Source: SZAS-18 sp038322235 (lineage in GTDB: Bacteria > Verrucomicrobiota > Verrucomicrobiia > Chthoniobacterales > SZAS-18). From it: a DNA stretch of 64,000 bases. Positions 17,815 to 25,096 of the stretch are shown piece after piece. The notes beneath the pieces are model-generated. The model had not been told where the DNA came from. It did not search any database and was given only the letters and a program-made list of their open reading frames with translations. The stretch is from NCBI GenBank assembly GCA_038322235.1, contig JBBQFQ010000014.1, forward strand, positions 32,193-96,192. The letters run 5' to 3'. Made by a program: the position numbers and the translations under genes. The stretch's first letter is position 1, and every line of letters begins with the position of its first letter.

Positions 17815-18489
17815 ATGAATGCAAACCTCGCTCCCACGCCGATCGAACCGGAAGACGCGGACGACTTCACGGCGCAGCTCGCGGCCCTGGGCGCGGAGTA
17901 TCACCGTCGCGGCTGGACACCGGGCACGGGCGGTAATTTCAGCGTCGTGCTCTCCCGCGAACCGCTCCGGTTGCTCGTCACCGTATCCGGCGTTCCGAAG
18001 GGGACACTTGAGGAGAGCGATTTTGTCGAGGTGAACGCGCAGGGCGCGACGCGGGGCCGGCCGGGGGCTCAACCCTCCGCCGAGACCGCCATCCACCTCG
18101 TCCTCGCGCGCTTCGGCGGAGCGGGCGCGGTCCTCCACACGCATTCGGTCCCGGCCACGGTCCTCTCGCTCGACCACCCGGACGGCGGCTGGGTGGAATT
18201 TCGCGGCCTGGAGATGGTCAAAGCGCTCGCGGGCATCGAGACGCCCGCGACCAAGGCCCGGCTGCGCGTGCTCCCGAACTCTCAGGACATGGCAGCCCTG
18301 GCGGTGGACGTGCGGGACGCGCTGGAATCGAGCGACCCGATCCGCTGGGGATTCCTGCTCGCCGGTCATGGGCTCTACGCCTGGGGTCACGATCTCGCGG
18401 AGGCGAATCGGCATCTCGAGGCCCTCGAATTTCTGCTCGAAGTCACCGAACGGCGCGACGCGCGCGCTGCCGCCTCCCATCCCATCTGA
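17815..18489 (+). CDS. mtnB: Methylthioribulose-1-phosphate dehydratase
   Basis: This 224-residue protein belongs to the class II aldolase/adducin fold. Visible landmarks are GTGGNFS (phosphate-binding loop), SAETAIHL, the metal-ligand motif HTHS and the C-terminal AGHGLYAWG. The enzyme removes water from 5-methylthioribulose 1-phosphate to give the diketone used by MtnC. The ATG at 17815 puts the start just before family-like sequence; the 24-codon extension upstream overlaps the divergent mtnK start and is rejected. A 10-base gap precedes the mtnD-like remnant, and the whole + strand run to 20541 looks like one operon. Confidence 0.9.
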   Translation: MNANLAPTPIEPEDADDFTAQLAALGAEYHRRGWTPGTGGNFSVVLSREPLRLLVTVSGVPKGTLEESDFVEVNAQGATRGRPGAQPSAETAIHLVLARFGGAGAVLHTHSVPATVLSLDHPDGGWVEFRGLEMVKALAGIETPATKARLRVLPNSQDMAALAVDVRDALESSDPIRWGFLLAGHGLYAWGHDLAEANRHLEALEFLLEVTERRDARAAASHPI

Positions 18490-18499
18490 ATCCCCGCTT

Positions 18500-18595
18500 A
18501 TGTCCTTCCTCCGCTCTCCCGCCGCCGACCGTTCGCTGACGGAGCCCGCTGAAATCCGGACGTTCCTCGCGCCGCTCGAACTCCTGCCGCGATGA
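18500..18595 (+). pseudogene. Probable N-terminal remnant of acireductone dioxygenase (mtnD)
   Basis: A 31-codon frame sits exactly between mtnB and the mtnC-mtnA gene. It starts with an ATG 10 bases after mtnB and its stop overlaps the next start as ATGA. The product contains LTEPAEIRTFLAP, which resembles the first ~25 residues of bacterial acireductone dioxygenases (MtnD), where an acidic EE/AE-(I/V) and FL precede the ERW motif. The metal-binding cupin core (about 150 residues with its HxHxxxE) is entirely missing. MtnD would act directly after MtnC, so its position is the expected one. The most likely cause is an internal deletion that kept translational coupling. A coincidental small leader frame is the alternative. 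Confidence 0.5.
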
Positions 18596-20541
18596 GTGAA
18601 GCCTCCCATTTGAAAGGCATCGTCCTCGACATCGAGGGCACCGTCTCGCCGCTCGCCTTCGTGCACGAGACGCTTTTCCCCTTCGCGCGCGACCGGGTGG
18701 AGGATTTCCTCGTCCGGCGGGGCGACGAAAAGGTGGTCGCCGCCGCGAGTGCGGAAATCGCGCGTCACGCGGGCGATCCCTCCCTGGCCGAACGCGGTCC
18801 TTCGGCGCTCGCGGGGGAAGCGCGGCGACTCATCGCGCGGGACGCCAAGCAGGCGGGCCTAAAAGAGCTGCAGGGACTCATCTGGGAGGAGGGATTCCTC
18901 GCTGGAGAGCTCCGGGCGCCGCTCTATCCCGACGTGCCGCGCGCTCTGGCCGAGTGGTCGCAGCGCGGGCTCCTTCTCGCCGTCTATTCCTCCGGCAGCG
19001 CGCACGCGCAGCGCGTCTTCTTTGCCCACACCGACGCCGGCGACCAAAGCGCGTATTTCTGCGACTGGTTCGACCCCACGCTGGGGCCGAAGCACGAAAG
19101 CTCCAGCTACATCGCGCTCGCCGAGGCGCTGGGGTGCGAGCCGCGGGAGCTCCTCTTCGTGAGTGATGCCGTGGCCGAACTCACTGCGGCGCGCCGGGCC
19201 GGATTCCAAACCCGCCAGGCCCTGCGCGAAGGCGTCGTGCCCGGCGATCCGGACGACCACCCGCCGATCGAATCGTTCGCGGAAATCCTCCTCGGGGAGG
19301 AACCGCTCGAGCCCATCGAGCACGCTGAGCCAACGGGACCCGCCGAGCACCCGGAGCCCGCCGAGAGTGCGGTGAACGCGTTGGTGCCGAGCGCGGCCGC
19401 GGCGCTTCGGCCCGCGCAAACGTCGGACGCACCGGACGCACCAGCGCCGGATGCTTCCGCCGCCGAGATCCCAGAGATGCAGGGTGAGCCCACCATCGCG
19501 GTGACGGAAGACGGCAGCGCGGTGACGATTCTCGATCAGACCATTCTCCCGTATCGCGTCGAACGCCGCACGCTTGGCGTCGTGGCGGAAGTTGCTGAAG
19601 CGATCCGCACCATGCAGGTGCGCGGCGCGCCGTTGATCGGCGTGACGGCCGCCTACGGCCTCTGGCTCGCGCTGCGGGTGGACGCGGGTGATGCCGCGCT
19701 CGAGGACGCGAGCGCCGCGCTTCTGGCCACCCGTCCGACGGCGGTGAACCTGCGTTGGGCCCTCGATCGCATGGTCGCTCATCTCGCGCCGCTTCCCCCA
19801 GCGAAACGCGCGGCGGCGGCGCTCGCCGAGGCCGAGGCGATCGCCGCAGAGGACGTCGCGACAAACCTTGCGATCGGCCGGCACGGTCTTCAACTGCTCC
19901 GGGCGGCCGCGGCGCGAAAGTCCAGCGGCGAGCCCGTCCACGTGCTGACGCATTGCAACGCCGGCCGCCTCGGGTGCGTCTCCTGGGGCACCGCGCTCGC
20001 GCCCATCTATCTAGCCGTGCGGGAGGGTTTGCCGGTGCATGTCTGGGTCGATGAAACCCGGCCCCGCAATCAAGGGGCCATGCTCACGACCTGGGAACTA
20101 GCCGAGAGCGGGGTGCCGCATACGTTGATCGCGGACAACGCGGGCGGTCTCCTCATGCGCGAGGGCGAGGTGGATCTCTGTCTCGTGGGAGCAGACCGGG
20201 TCGCGAGCAATGGCGACACCTGCAACAAAATCGGGACCTACCTCAAGGCGCTCGCCGCCGCCGATAACGAGGTCCCCTTCTATGTCGCGGTGCCCCCCAG
20301 CACCGTCGATCTCACCCTCGCGGACGGCGGGGAGATTCCCATCGAGGAACGCGACGAAACCGAGGTGACCCACCAACTCGGCTTGGATGACGAGGACCTG
20401 CTCCGCTGTTTCCGCGTCGCCCCGCACGGGACGCAGGCGCGAAACCCGGCCTTCGACATTACCCCGGCGAGGTTCATCACCGCGTTCGTCACCGAATGGG
20501 GCATCGTCCCGCCGCGCGAACTGGCGTTCCGGCACGATTGA
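18592..20541 (+). CDS. mtnC-mtnA: Fused enolase-phosphatase MtnC and methylthioribose-1-phosphate isomerase MtnA
   Basis: One 649-codon frame holds two pathway enzymes. Residues 1 to about 225 are MtnC, a HAD phosphatase: VLDIEGT near residue 12, VYSSGSAHAQ, GPKHESSSY and LFVSDAVAEL. A linker of about 70 residues rich in Glu, Pro and Ala follows. Residues about 296-649 are MtnA: MQVRGAPLIGVTAAYG, the catalytic cysteine in THCNAGRLG, and the catalytic Asp in VGADRVASNGDT; this part has the normal MtnA length of about 350. MtnA isomerises methylthioribose 1-phosphate and MtnC makes the acireductone. An internal ATG at 19477 begins exactly at the MtnA part and could give a separate isomerase. 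The mtnD remnant overlaps the start by 4 bases. Confidence 0.9.
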   Translation: MSEASHLKGIVLDIEGTVSPLAFVHETLFPFARDRVEDFLVRRGDEKVVAAASAEIARHAGDPSLAERGPSALAGEARRLIARDAKQAGLKELQGLIWEEGFLAGELRAPLYPDVPRALAEWSQRGLLLAVYSSGSAHAQRVFFAHTDAGDQSAYFCDWFDPTLGPKHESSSYIALAEALGCEPRELLFVSDAVAELTAARRAGFQTRQALREGVVPGDPDDHPPIESFAEILLGEEPLEPIEHAEPTGPAEHPEPAESAVNALVPSAAAALRPAQTSDAPDAPAPDASAAEIPEMQGEPTIAVTEDGSAVTILDQTILPYRVERRTLGVVAEVAEAIRTMQVRGAPLIGVTAAYGLWLALRVDAGDAALEDASAALLATRPTAVNLRWALDRMVAHLAPLPPAKRAAAALAEAEAIAAEDVATNLAIGRHGLQLLRAAAARKSSGEPVHVLTHCNAGRLGCVSWGTALAPIYLAVREGLPVHVWVDETRPRNQGAMLTTWELAESGVPHTLIADNAGGLLMREGEVDLCLVGADRVASNGDTCNKIGTYLKALAAADNEVPFYVAVPPSTVDLTLADGGEIPIEERDETEVTHQLGLDDEDLLRCFRVAPHGTQARNPAFDITPARFITAFVTEWGIVPPRELAFRHD

Positions 20542-20553
20542 TCACTCGGCGTT

Positions 20554-21807
20554 TTGGCCGGCGTCCCCGCCCTTCGCGGGGAGAGCGAGACGACCTCCTT
20601 CGATTGCGAAGCGACCACCGGTCGCTTGCAGAAAATCACGAAGCCGGACGGAAAATTCACCCAGATCACCGCGTGGGACCAGCGCAACCGGGTGTTCAGC
20701 GTGAAGGATGAACTCTCGCACGTGACATCCAAGACGTATTTCAACCACGGGGGCGTGAATACCCTCACGGACGCGCGCGGCAGGGTGTACCACTTTGCCT
20801 ACGACACGCTCGGCCGGCAGACGTCGATGACGTATCCAGATCTCGTCAGTGGCTCCTATCCCTACGAGAGCATCACGTTTGGCGCTGGCGGCCTGGTCTT
20901 TGGCGCGGTAAACCGTGCGGGGTCGGTGACGAATGGCCAAACGTATGACAACCGGGGCCGGCTCCTGTCGTACTTGGTTGCAGGCCAGAAGAAATACATC
21001 TTCACTTACGATGTCATGAGCCGCCCGCTTGAGCTCCACACGCAGTACCAGAACGCGGGCACTTGGACCGACGAGACGAAGATCACCTACGCGTACTGGG
21101 ACGACGGCTCGGTGAACACCGAGCAGCAGTGGAACCCGTGGCAGGCGACACCGATGACCTTCACCTACGGCTGGGACGATCCCAAGGCGCGGCTCAATTC
21201 CCTCCAGATCCCGGGCGGAGAAACGATCAGCTACAGCTACACCTCCCACGATCAAGTCGACACGATCGCGGCTACGGTGGGGGGTCAGGCCTACAGTCTC
21301 ACCTCCCCCCGGCCGTCACCCTTCCCGCGATATGTCGGATTCACGGCCGGTGTTCCAGCGGAGGCCGGGGCTGGATTCATAGGTGCTGGTGGACAAATGT
21401 CGGTCACCGGGCTTGTGCCGGTCGAGAATTTTTTCTCTAGAAATATTTTTAGTAGCATAACGGGCATATCTAGCTATGGGCTCGCTGGAAATCTCGGAAA
21501 TAATTACATGAGTGCCGTCCCGACCCAGGAAGTACCTCGTTTCTATGGTGCTTTAATAGGAGGCGGCCCGTCGTTAACGCTTACGAATTCTCCGAATCCT
21601 ACCTCGCCGGGCTACGGGGTCACTGGTCCCTCGACTACCTACAATATAGGAATCGGTCCGGGTTTTGGGCCGAGCTGGCTGCGGCTTTCAGCTAGTCTAT
21701 CAATCCCAGCATCAGGAATTTATGTTTTTAGTATAGGCGGCAAGCCGGGGGCGGGAATTAGTGTATCGAGGTATACAACAGATACGATCTATCAGGGCAC
21801 GTTATGA
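20554..21807 (+). pseudogene. Truncated Rhs/YD-repeat protein with AT-rich C-terminal tip
   Basis: The frame begins 12 bases after the mtnC-mtnA stop without a proper start and enters directly into YD repeats, such as FAYDTLGRQTSMTYP, YDNRGRLLSY and FTYDVMSRPLELH. Full Rhs proteins exceed 1000 residues, so the N-terminal part is missing. After about residue 250 the YD homology ends (LTSPRPSPF) and a Gly/Ser-rich tip of about 160 residues follows. From about 21430 the tip is visibly richer in A/T than the surroundings, as is typical of exchangeable Rhs C-terminal cassettes. The conserved Rhs core motif before the tip is not seen. I recognise no toxin domain. Likely a displaced remnant, though expression cannot be excluded. 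Confidence 0.65.
20565..20581. other. G/C hairpin at the mtnC-mtnA / Rhs junction
   Basis: CCCCGC-CCTTC-GCGGGG forms a 6-bp stem 23 bases after the mtnC-mtnA stop. It could stop the mtn transcript, but has no T-tract after it. It also marks where the Rhs sequence begins, so it may belong to the junction of the acquired segment. Confidence 0.35.
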
Positions 21808-21828
21808 AAGGTTTGAAAATTGACAAAT

Positions 21829-22218
21829 ATGTCGTTTCTCGTCAATCTGGATTTCTGGTTTCCCGTTGCGTTGTTGCTGATCGTTTATATCTACCTTCGT
21901 CACGCGCTGCCCGCGATCGTGACTTACAGAATTGCGCAAGGTTTTCTCGAAATTCGTTATTTCCGCTTTCTCCGTGAGCGCCGGATAAGTCTTGAACGGA
22001 TAAGTAACTATCGAGAAATTTCAAAAGCTGAGCTTTCCGAAATGTCAATTTGGGAGAGAATCGTAATCATGAGACCCGTCGGCTATCCAAAGCGCTGCGC
22101 GCTGATAACGCTTCGACGAAGATATTTCCGAGATATCTTACTTCATGATTCTGTCGTCGAATTGATCCGAAGCGGAAAAGGAAGTAAGCAAAAGGGGTCA
22201 GCAAATATGGGTTCTTAG
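21829..22218 (+). CDS. Small membrane-anchored protein, possible Rhs partner
   Basis: A 129-residue protein starting at ATG 21829, 21 bases after the Rhs stop. Residues about 4-25 form a single hydrophobic helix (FWFPVALLLIVYIYL); the rest is basic and soluble, with RERRISLERISNYREISKAEL. It lies in the same A/T-rich patch as the Rhs tip. Rhs tips that carry toxins are normally followed by an immunity gene of this size, so an immunity role is a reasonable guess from position only. No family is recognised. A TTG nine bases upstream is an alternative start. Confidence 0.5.
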   Translation: MSFLVNLDFWFPVALLLIVYIYLRHALPAIVTYRIAQGFLEIRYFRFLRERRISLERISNYREISKAELSEMSIWERIVIMRPVGYPKRCALITLRRRYFRDILLHDSVVELIRSGKGSKQKGSANMGS

Positions 22219-22320
22219 GGGGTTTCCCTGGGTGGGAGGAGCGGGTCAGGTTTTTGAAGGCAGGAGGTTGAGGCCGCCCCAGTGAAAGAGGATGCGGATG
22301 CGGTAGGAGGCGCGAAGGGC

Positions 22321-22600
22321 TCTTCGGGAAAAGATGTGGGGCCTCACATCAGGGTCGAACCGCGCCCCGATGCCTCTGGACGGGCACAATCAGGAGACCG
22401 ACGTTTGTTGCAAAAGCCGCTCCAAGCCCCTGTCTGAGCGGGGAATCGGGTCAAAGTTGAAACGGAATATGTGCCGAAGGCCGAGCGGAGCGAGTTATGC
22501 CGGATTCCACTTTTACCTGCGATGCCGCCCAGGACGCCTCCACCGAATCCAACGGAAATTCCCGAAGAACCCTTTGTTGTCACGCAGGAATATGTCCCCG
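22321..22600 (+). repeat. Left arm of a large imperfect inverted repeat
   Basis: The core 22411-22530 matches the reverse complement of 22842-22973 at roughly 85-90% by eye, including an uninterrupted shared run round GCCGAGCGGAGCGAGTTATG. Looser similarity extends outward to TTCGGGAAAAGATGTGGG at 22324 and inward to about 22590. The surrounding sequence carries only broken frames. It may be two inverted copies of a mobile or Rhs-associated element. Confidence 0.7.
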
Positions 22601-22784
22601 ATCTTAAAGAACCCCGTCGGTCAGGAATTTCCATCGTTGAAAATCCGTTTCTGATCAAGCTCGACCCGGAGCTGTTCCCCTACGCGCGCGTTTGGTCTCC
22701 ATTTCGCGTTGGGTATTCGGACTTCGACCCGCACTTCGCTTCGCGCGACGCGGATCGAGACGCCGGTTTTTCTTCCGTCGTCTT

Positions 22785-23062
22785 TTACGTGACGGACGAA
22801 CTCGGTTCTTCGGGGAATTCTGTGGGATACACAGGGTGCTCCTGAGCGGCGTCGCGGATAAAAGTGGAATCCGGCATAACTCGCTCCGCTCGGCCGTCGG
22901 CACTTATTCCGTTTCCACTTTGACCCGCTTGCCCGCTCAGAAAGAGGCTTGGAGCGGCTTTTGCGGCAAAAGCCGGTTGCCTCACGGGGCGCCGCAGACG
23001 GGGCCGAAACCTCGGCCTTACCCCACATCCCGGTCCCACATCTTTTCCCGAAGAACCACGAA
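22785..23062 (-). repeat. Right arm of the large imperfect inverted repeat
   Basis: Reverse complement of the arm at 22321-22600. The core is 22842-22973 and the outer edge matches at about 23042-23054 (CTTTTCCCGAAGA). About 185 bases separate the arms. In one frame both arms translate to similar peptides containing GRAERVMPDSTF, so the copies may descend from one coding segment; stops and frame changes show neither is now a gene. Confidence 0.7.
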
Positions 23063-23091
23063 CTCGATCTGCTGCCGCCCGGGCTTTCCGT

Positions 23092-23250
23092 TTACGACAC
23101 TCCTACATGTCTTAAATTCCCAACCCGAAGAATTGTCCCCAGAATCGGGACGCACATCAACTTTCGCCAGTAGGAATCGGGCGCGTCGACGACCGGCGCA
23201 GCGGCACCCACCAGGACGATCAGAAAGAATGCTCCAGCAAGAGCTCGCAC
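23092..23250 (-). CDS. Possible 52-residue membrane or secreted peptide
   Basis: From a GTG at 23250 the reverse strand encodes a peptide with a strongly hydrophobic N-terminal segment (ALAGAFFLIVLVGAAAPVV), then DSYWRKLMCVPILGTILRVG. The hydrophobic stretch looks like a signal peptide or a membrane helix, unlike the Arg/Ser-rich noise in other frames. It lies beside the right arm of the inverted repeat and may be the remnant of a longer gene. Support is weak. Confidence 0.25.
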   Translation of the reverse strand: MRALAGAFFLIVLVGAAAPVVDAPDSYWRKLMCVPILGTILRVGNLRHVGVS

Positions 23251-23398
23251 GGGAATGGCCCATGAAACTCGATCAGATACGTCGTTTCAAGCTGGACGAC
23301 GCGGGGGCAACGGCCACCAAATGCCTCCATCCGCAGTTCCCGCTCTGCCTTTTCTCGACTTCGGGCGACTATCCTTGGTCTCCACCTTGATTTTCCCC

Positions 23399-23827
23399 AT
23401 GTCCACCCCCGAACGAGCCCTCCAGATTGCCGTCCGCGCCCACGCCGGGCAGCAGGATAAGAGCGGCGCCGCCTATATCTTCCACCCCCTGCGCGTCATG
23501 TCGCGTTGTCGCTCGGACGAGGCACGCATCGTCGCGCTGCTCCACGACGTCGTCGAAGATACCAGCGTGACCTTTGCCGAACTGGAGGGCGACGGTTTCT
23601 CCGAGGCGGTGCTGAACGCGCTGCGCCTCGTGACGCATCGCGAGGAAGTGCCCTATGAGGACTACGTGCGCGCGATTGCAGCCAACCCCCTCGCCCGGGA
23701 AGTGAAGCTGGCCGATCTGGAGGACAACTGCGATTTGCGTCGCCTGCGGGAGGTGGACGATCGGGCCGTCAAGCGTCTGCAGAAATATCACCGCGCGTTT
23801 CAGATTCTCTCCAGCGCAGCGTCCTAA
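23399..23827 (+). CDS. HD-domain hydrolase of the RelA/SpoT (Mesh1) type
   Basis: A 142-residue single-domain metal phosphohydrolase. Its HD-superfamily motifs are in order: the first His in YIFHPLRVM, the paired His-Asp in VALLHDVVEDT, and the downstream Asp in EVKLADLEDNCD. This pattern matches the (p)ppGpp-hydrolase domain of SpoT and the stand-alone Mesh1-like enzymes. No synthetase, TGS or ACT domain is attached. The substrate may be (p)ppGpp, NADPH or another nucleotide; the sequence alone does not settle this. I chose ATG 23399 since the upstream extension does not resemble the family. The 21-bp array begins about 60 bases after its stop. Confidence 0.85.
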   Translation: MSTPERALQIAVRAHAGQQDKSGAAYIFHPLRVMSRCRSDEARIVALLHDVVEDTSVTFAELEGDGFSEAVLNALRLVTHREEVPYEDYVRAIAANPLAREVKLADLEDNCDLRRLREVDDRAVKRLQKYHRAFQILSSAAS

Positions 23828-23889
23828 TTCTTGGCCTCTCCGTCCGGGTTGCTGCGATCCCCGCGAATGCATCCAGCATTTGTGACCGG

Positions 23890-24625
23890 TCCGCCACCTC
23901 CGGCGAAAGGTCTCAGACCTTTTCTGAGGATCAGAGTACGTCTTGCGGAAGGCGCGCGACCGTTTCGGAGAGTCGGGAGCGTTTTGCTCAAGGTCAGCAG
24001 CGTCTTGCGGAGGGTCGGCGCCGTCCTGCAAGAGATCAGCGGCGTTTTGCAAGAGGACAGCGGCGTCCCGCAAAAGATCGGCGACCTTTTCGAAGGGTGA
24101 GATGGCCTTTCCCAGGGGTCGAAGGACCTTTCGAAAAGGTCGCGAGACCCTTTCTGGAGGTCGACGGCGTCTGGGGAGAAGTCGGTGACCCTTTCTAATG
24201 GTGGGACGACCCTTTCGAAGGGTCGGCGGTGTCTCAAAAAGGGTCCGCGATGTCCGTTGAAAGGTCCGTGACCTTTTCGAAAGGTCGGGGGACTCTTTCC
24301 GAGGGTCGGCGATGTCTCGTGAAAAGTCCGCGACCCTTTCGAAGGGTCGTTGGACCCTTTCCGAGGGTCCGCGGTGTCTCGTGAAAGGTGCCGCGACCTT
24401 TTCGAAAGGTCGTTGGACCCTTTCCGAGGGTCGGCGATGTCTCGTGAAAGGTCCGCGACCCTTTCGAAAGGTCAGGCGACCCTTTCAAAGGGTCGGCGGT
24501 GCCTCAGAAAGGGTCCGCGATGTCCGCTGAAAGGCCCGTGACCCTTTCTAAAGGTGCGATGACCTTTCCGGTGGGTCGGATGACCTGTTCGAAGGGTCCC
24601 GGGACCTCTGGAAAAGGCGCGGGAA
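23890..24625. repeat. Intergenic array of about 35 degenerate 21-bp units
   Basis: The segment splits into contiguous units of 20-22 bases, mostly 21. On the + strand they approximate GGCGACCCTTTCGAAAGGGTC; many hold the near-palindrome GACC-N9-GGTC. Units differ by substitutions and rare 1-base indels, with locally recurring unit orders (for example two alternations of a CTCGTGAAAGGTC unit with a TTTCCGAGGGTC unit around 24300-24470). Because 21 is a multiple of three and stops are rare, open frames of 60-230 codons appear on both strands with a 7-residue periodicity (for example KGPTTFR...). There are no spacers, so it is not CRISPR. It lies between two convergent genes. Function unknown. 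Confidence 0.9.
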
Positions 24626-24758
24626 TCGAGAGGACGGTCTTCTCGTAAGTCGCTCGCAGCCAGCGGCGGCGGAAGGCGGAGAGATCGGGAGTGCGGTGGC
24701 GCGTTCCAGCACGATATCGCCGCGGGCGATTCCCCGAGCGCCTGGAAATTCTTGCCGC

Positions 24759-25076
24759 TCATCCCTTCTCGACGAGTCCCGCGTGGACGAGGCAGCGGTG
24801 AAATACCTCCTCGAGTTGCGCCCGCTTCGCCTTCGTGAAGAGCGCCCGGGCCCAGAACGGTGCGGCGCCGAAGACCTCCAGCCGGTCGCGCGTAAAGACA
24901 AACTCCCACTCGACCGGAGGCGTGTGCACCAGCAGCAGCTGGTTCGTCTCCCACTCGGCGGTCGCCGGGACGGGCGAGAGATGCCGGTTCTGACTGATCA
25001 ACGAATCGAGCAGGGACCGGCGCTTCGCGTTGAGCGCGTGATCGAGATCGAATGCGTAGATCTTTTCCTTCTTCAT
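24759..25076 (-). CDS. Hypothetical 105-residue protein, last gene of the ATPase operon
   Basis: The product starts MKKEKIYAFDLDHALN at ATG 25076, 20 bases after the stop of the degenerate P-type ATPase gene, so it is almost certainly in the same operon. It is a mixed alpha/beta soluble protein with WETNQLLLVHTPPVEWEF and a helical C-terminus (KAKRAQLEEVFHRCL). I do not recognise a family. The start choice is firm because the upstream extension overlaps the previous gene. Its stop overlaps an ATG (ATGA at 24759-24762) that opens a frame into the 21-bp array; I do not call that frame a gene. Confidence 0.65.
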   Translation of the reverse strand: MKKEKIYAFDLDHALNAKRRSLLDSLISQNRHLSPVPATAEWETNQLLLVHTPPVEWEFVFTRDRLEVFGAAPFWARALFTKAKRAQLEEVFHRCLVHAGLVEKG

Positions 25077-25096
25077 GGCCGCGCGAAACCCCGGGA

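Noticed and set aside
22219..22345. C-terminal fragment of a transposase on the reverse strand (reads SYRIRILFHWGGLNLLPSKT then stop)
   Set aside because: The peptide looks protein-like and could be an element remnant, but it is too short to assign and may be chance.
23890..24625. CRISPR array
   Set aside because: Units are directly contiguous with no spacers, 21 bp is too short, and no cas genes are near.
24472..24762. Reverse-strand frame starting at the ATGA overlap after the 105-residue gene
   Set aside because: Coupled start is attractive, but the frame soon enters the 21-bp array and its own part (MSGKNFQALGESPAA...) has no protein-like features that I can support.
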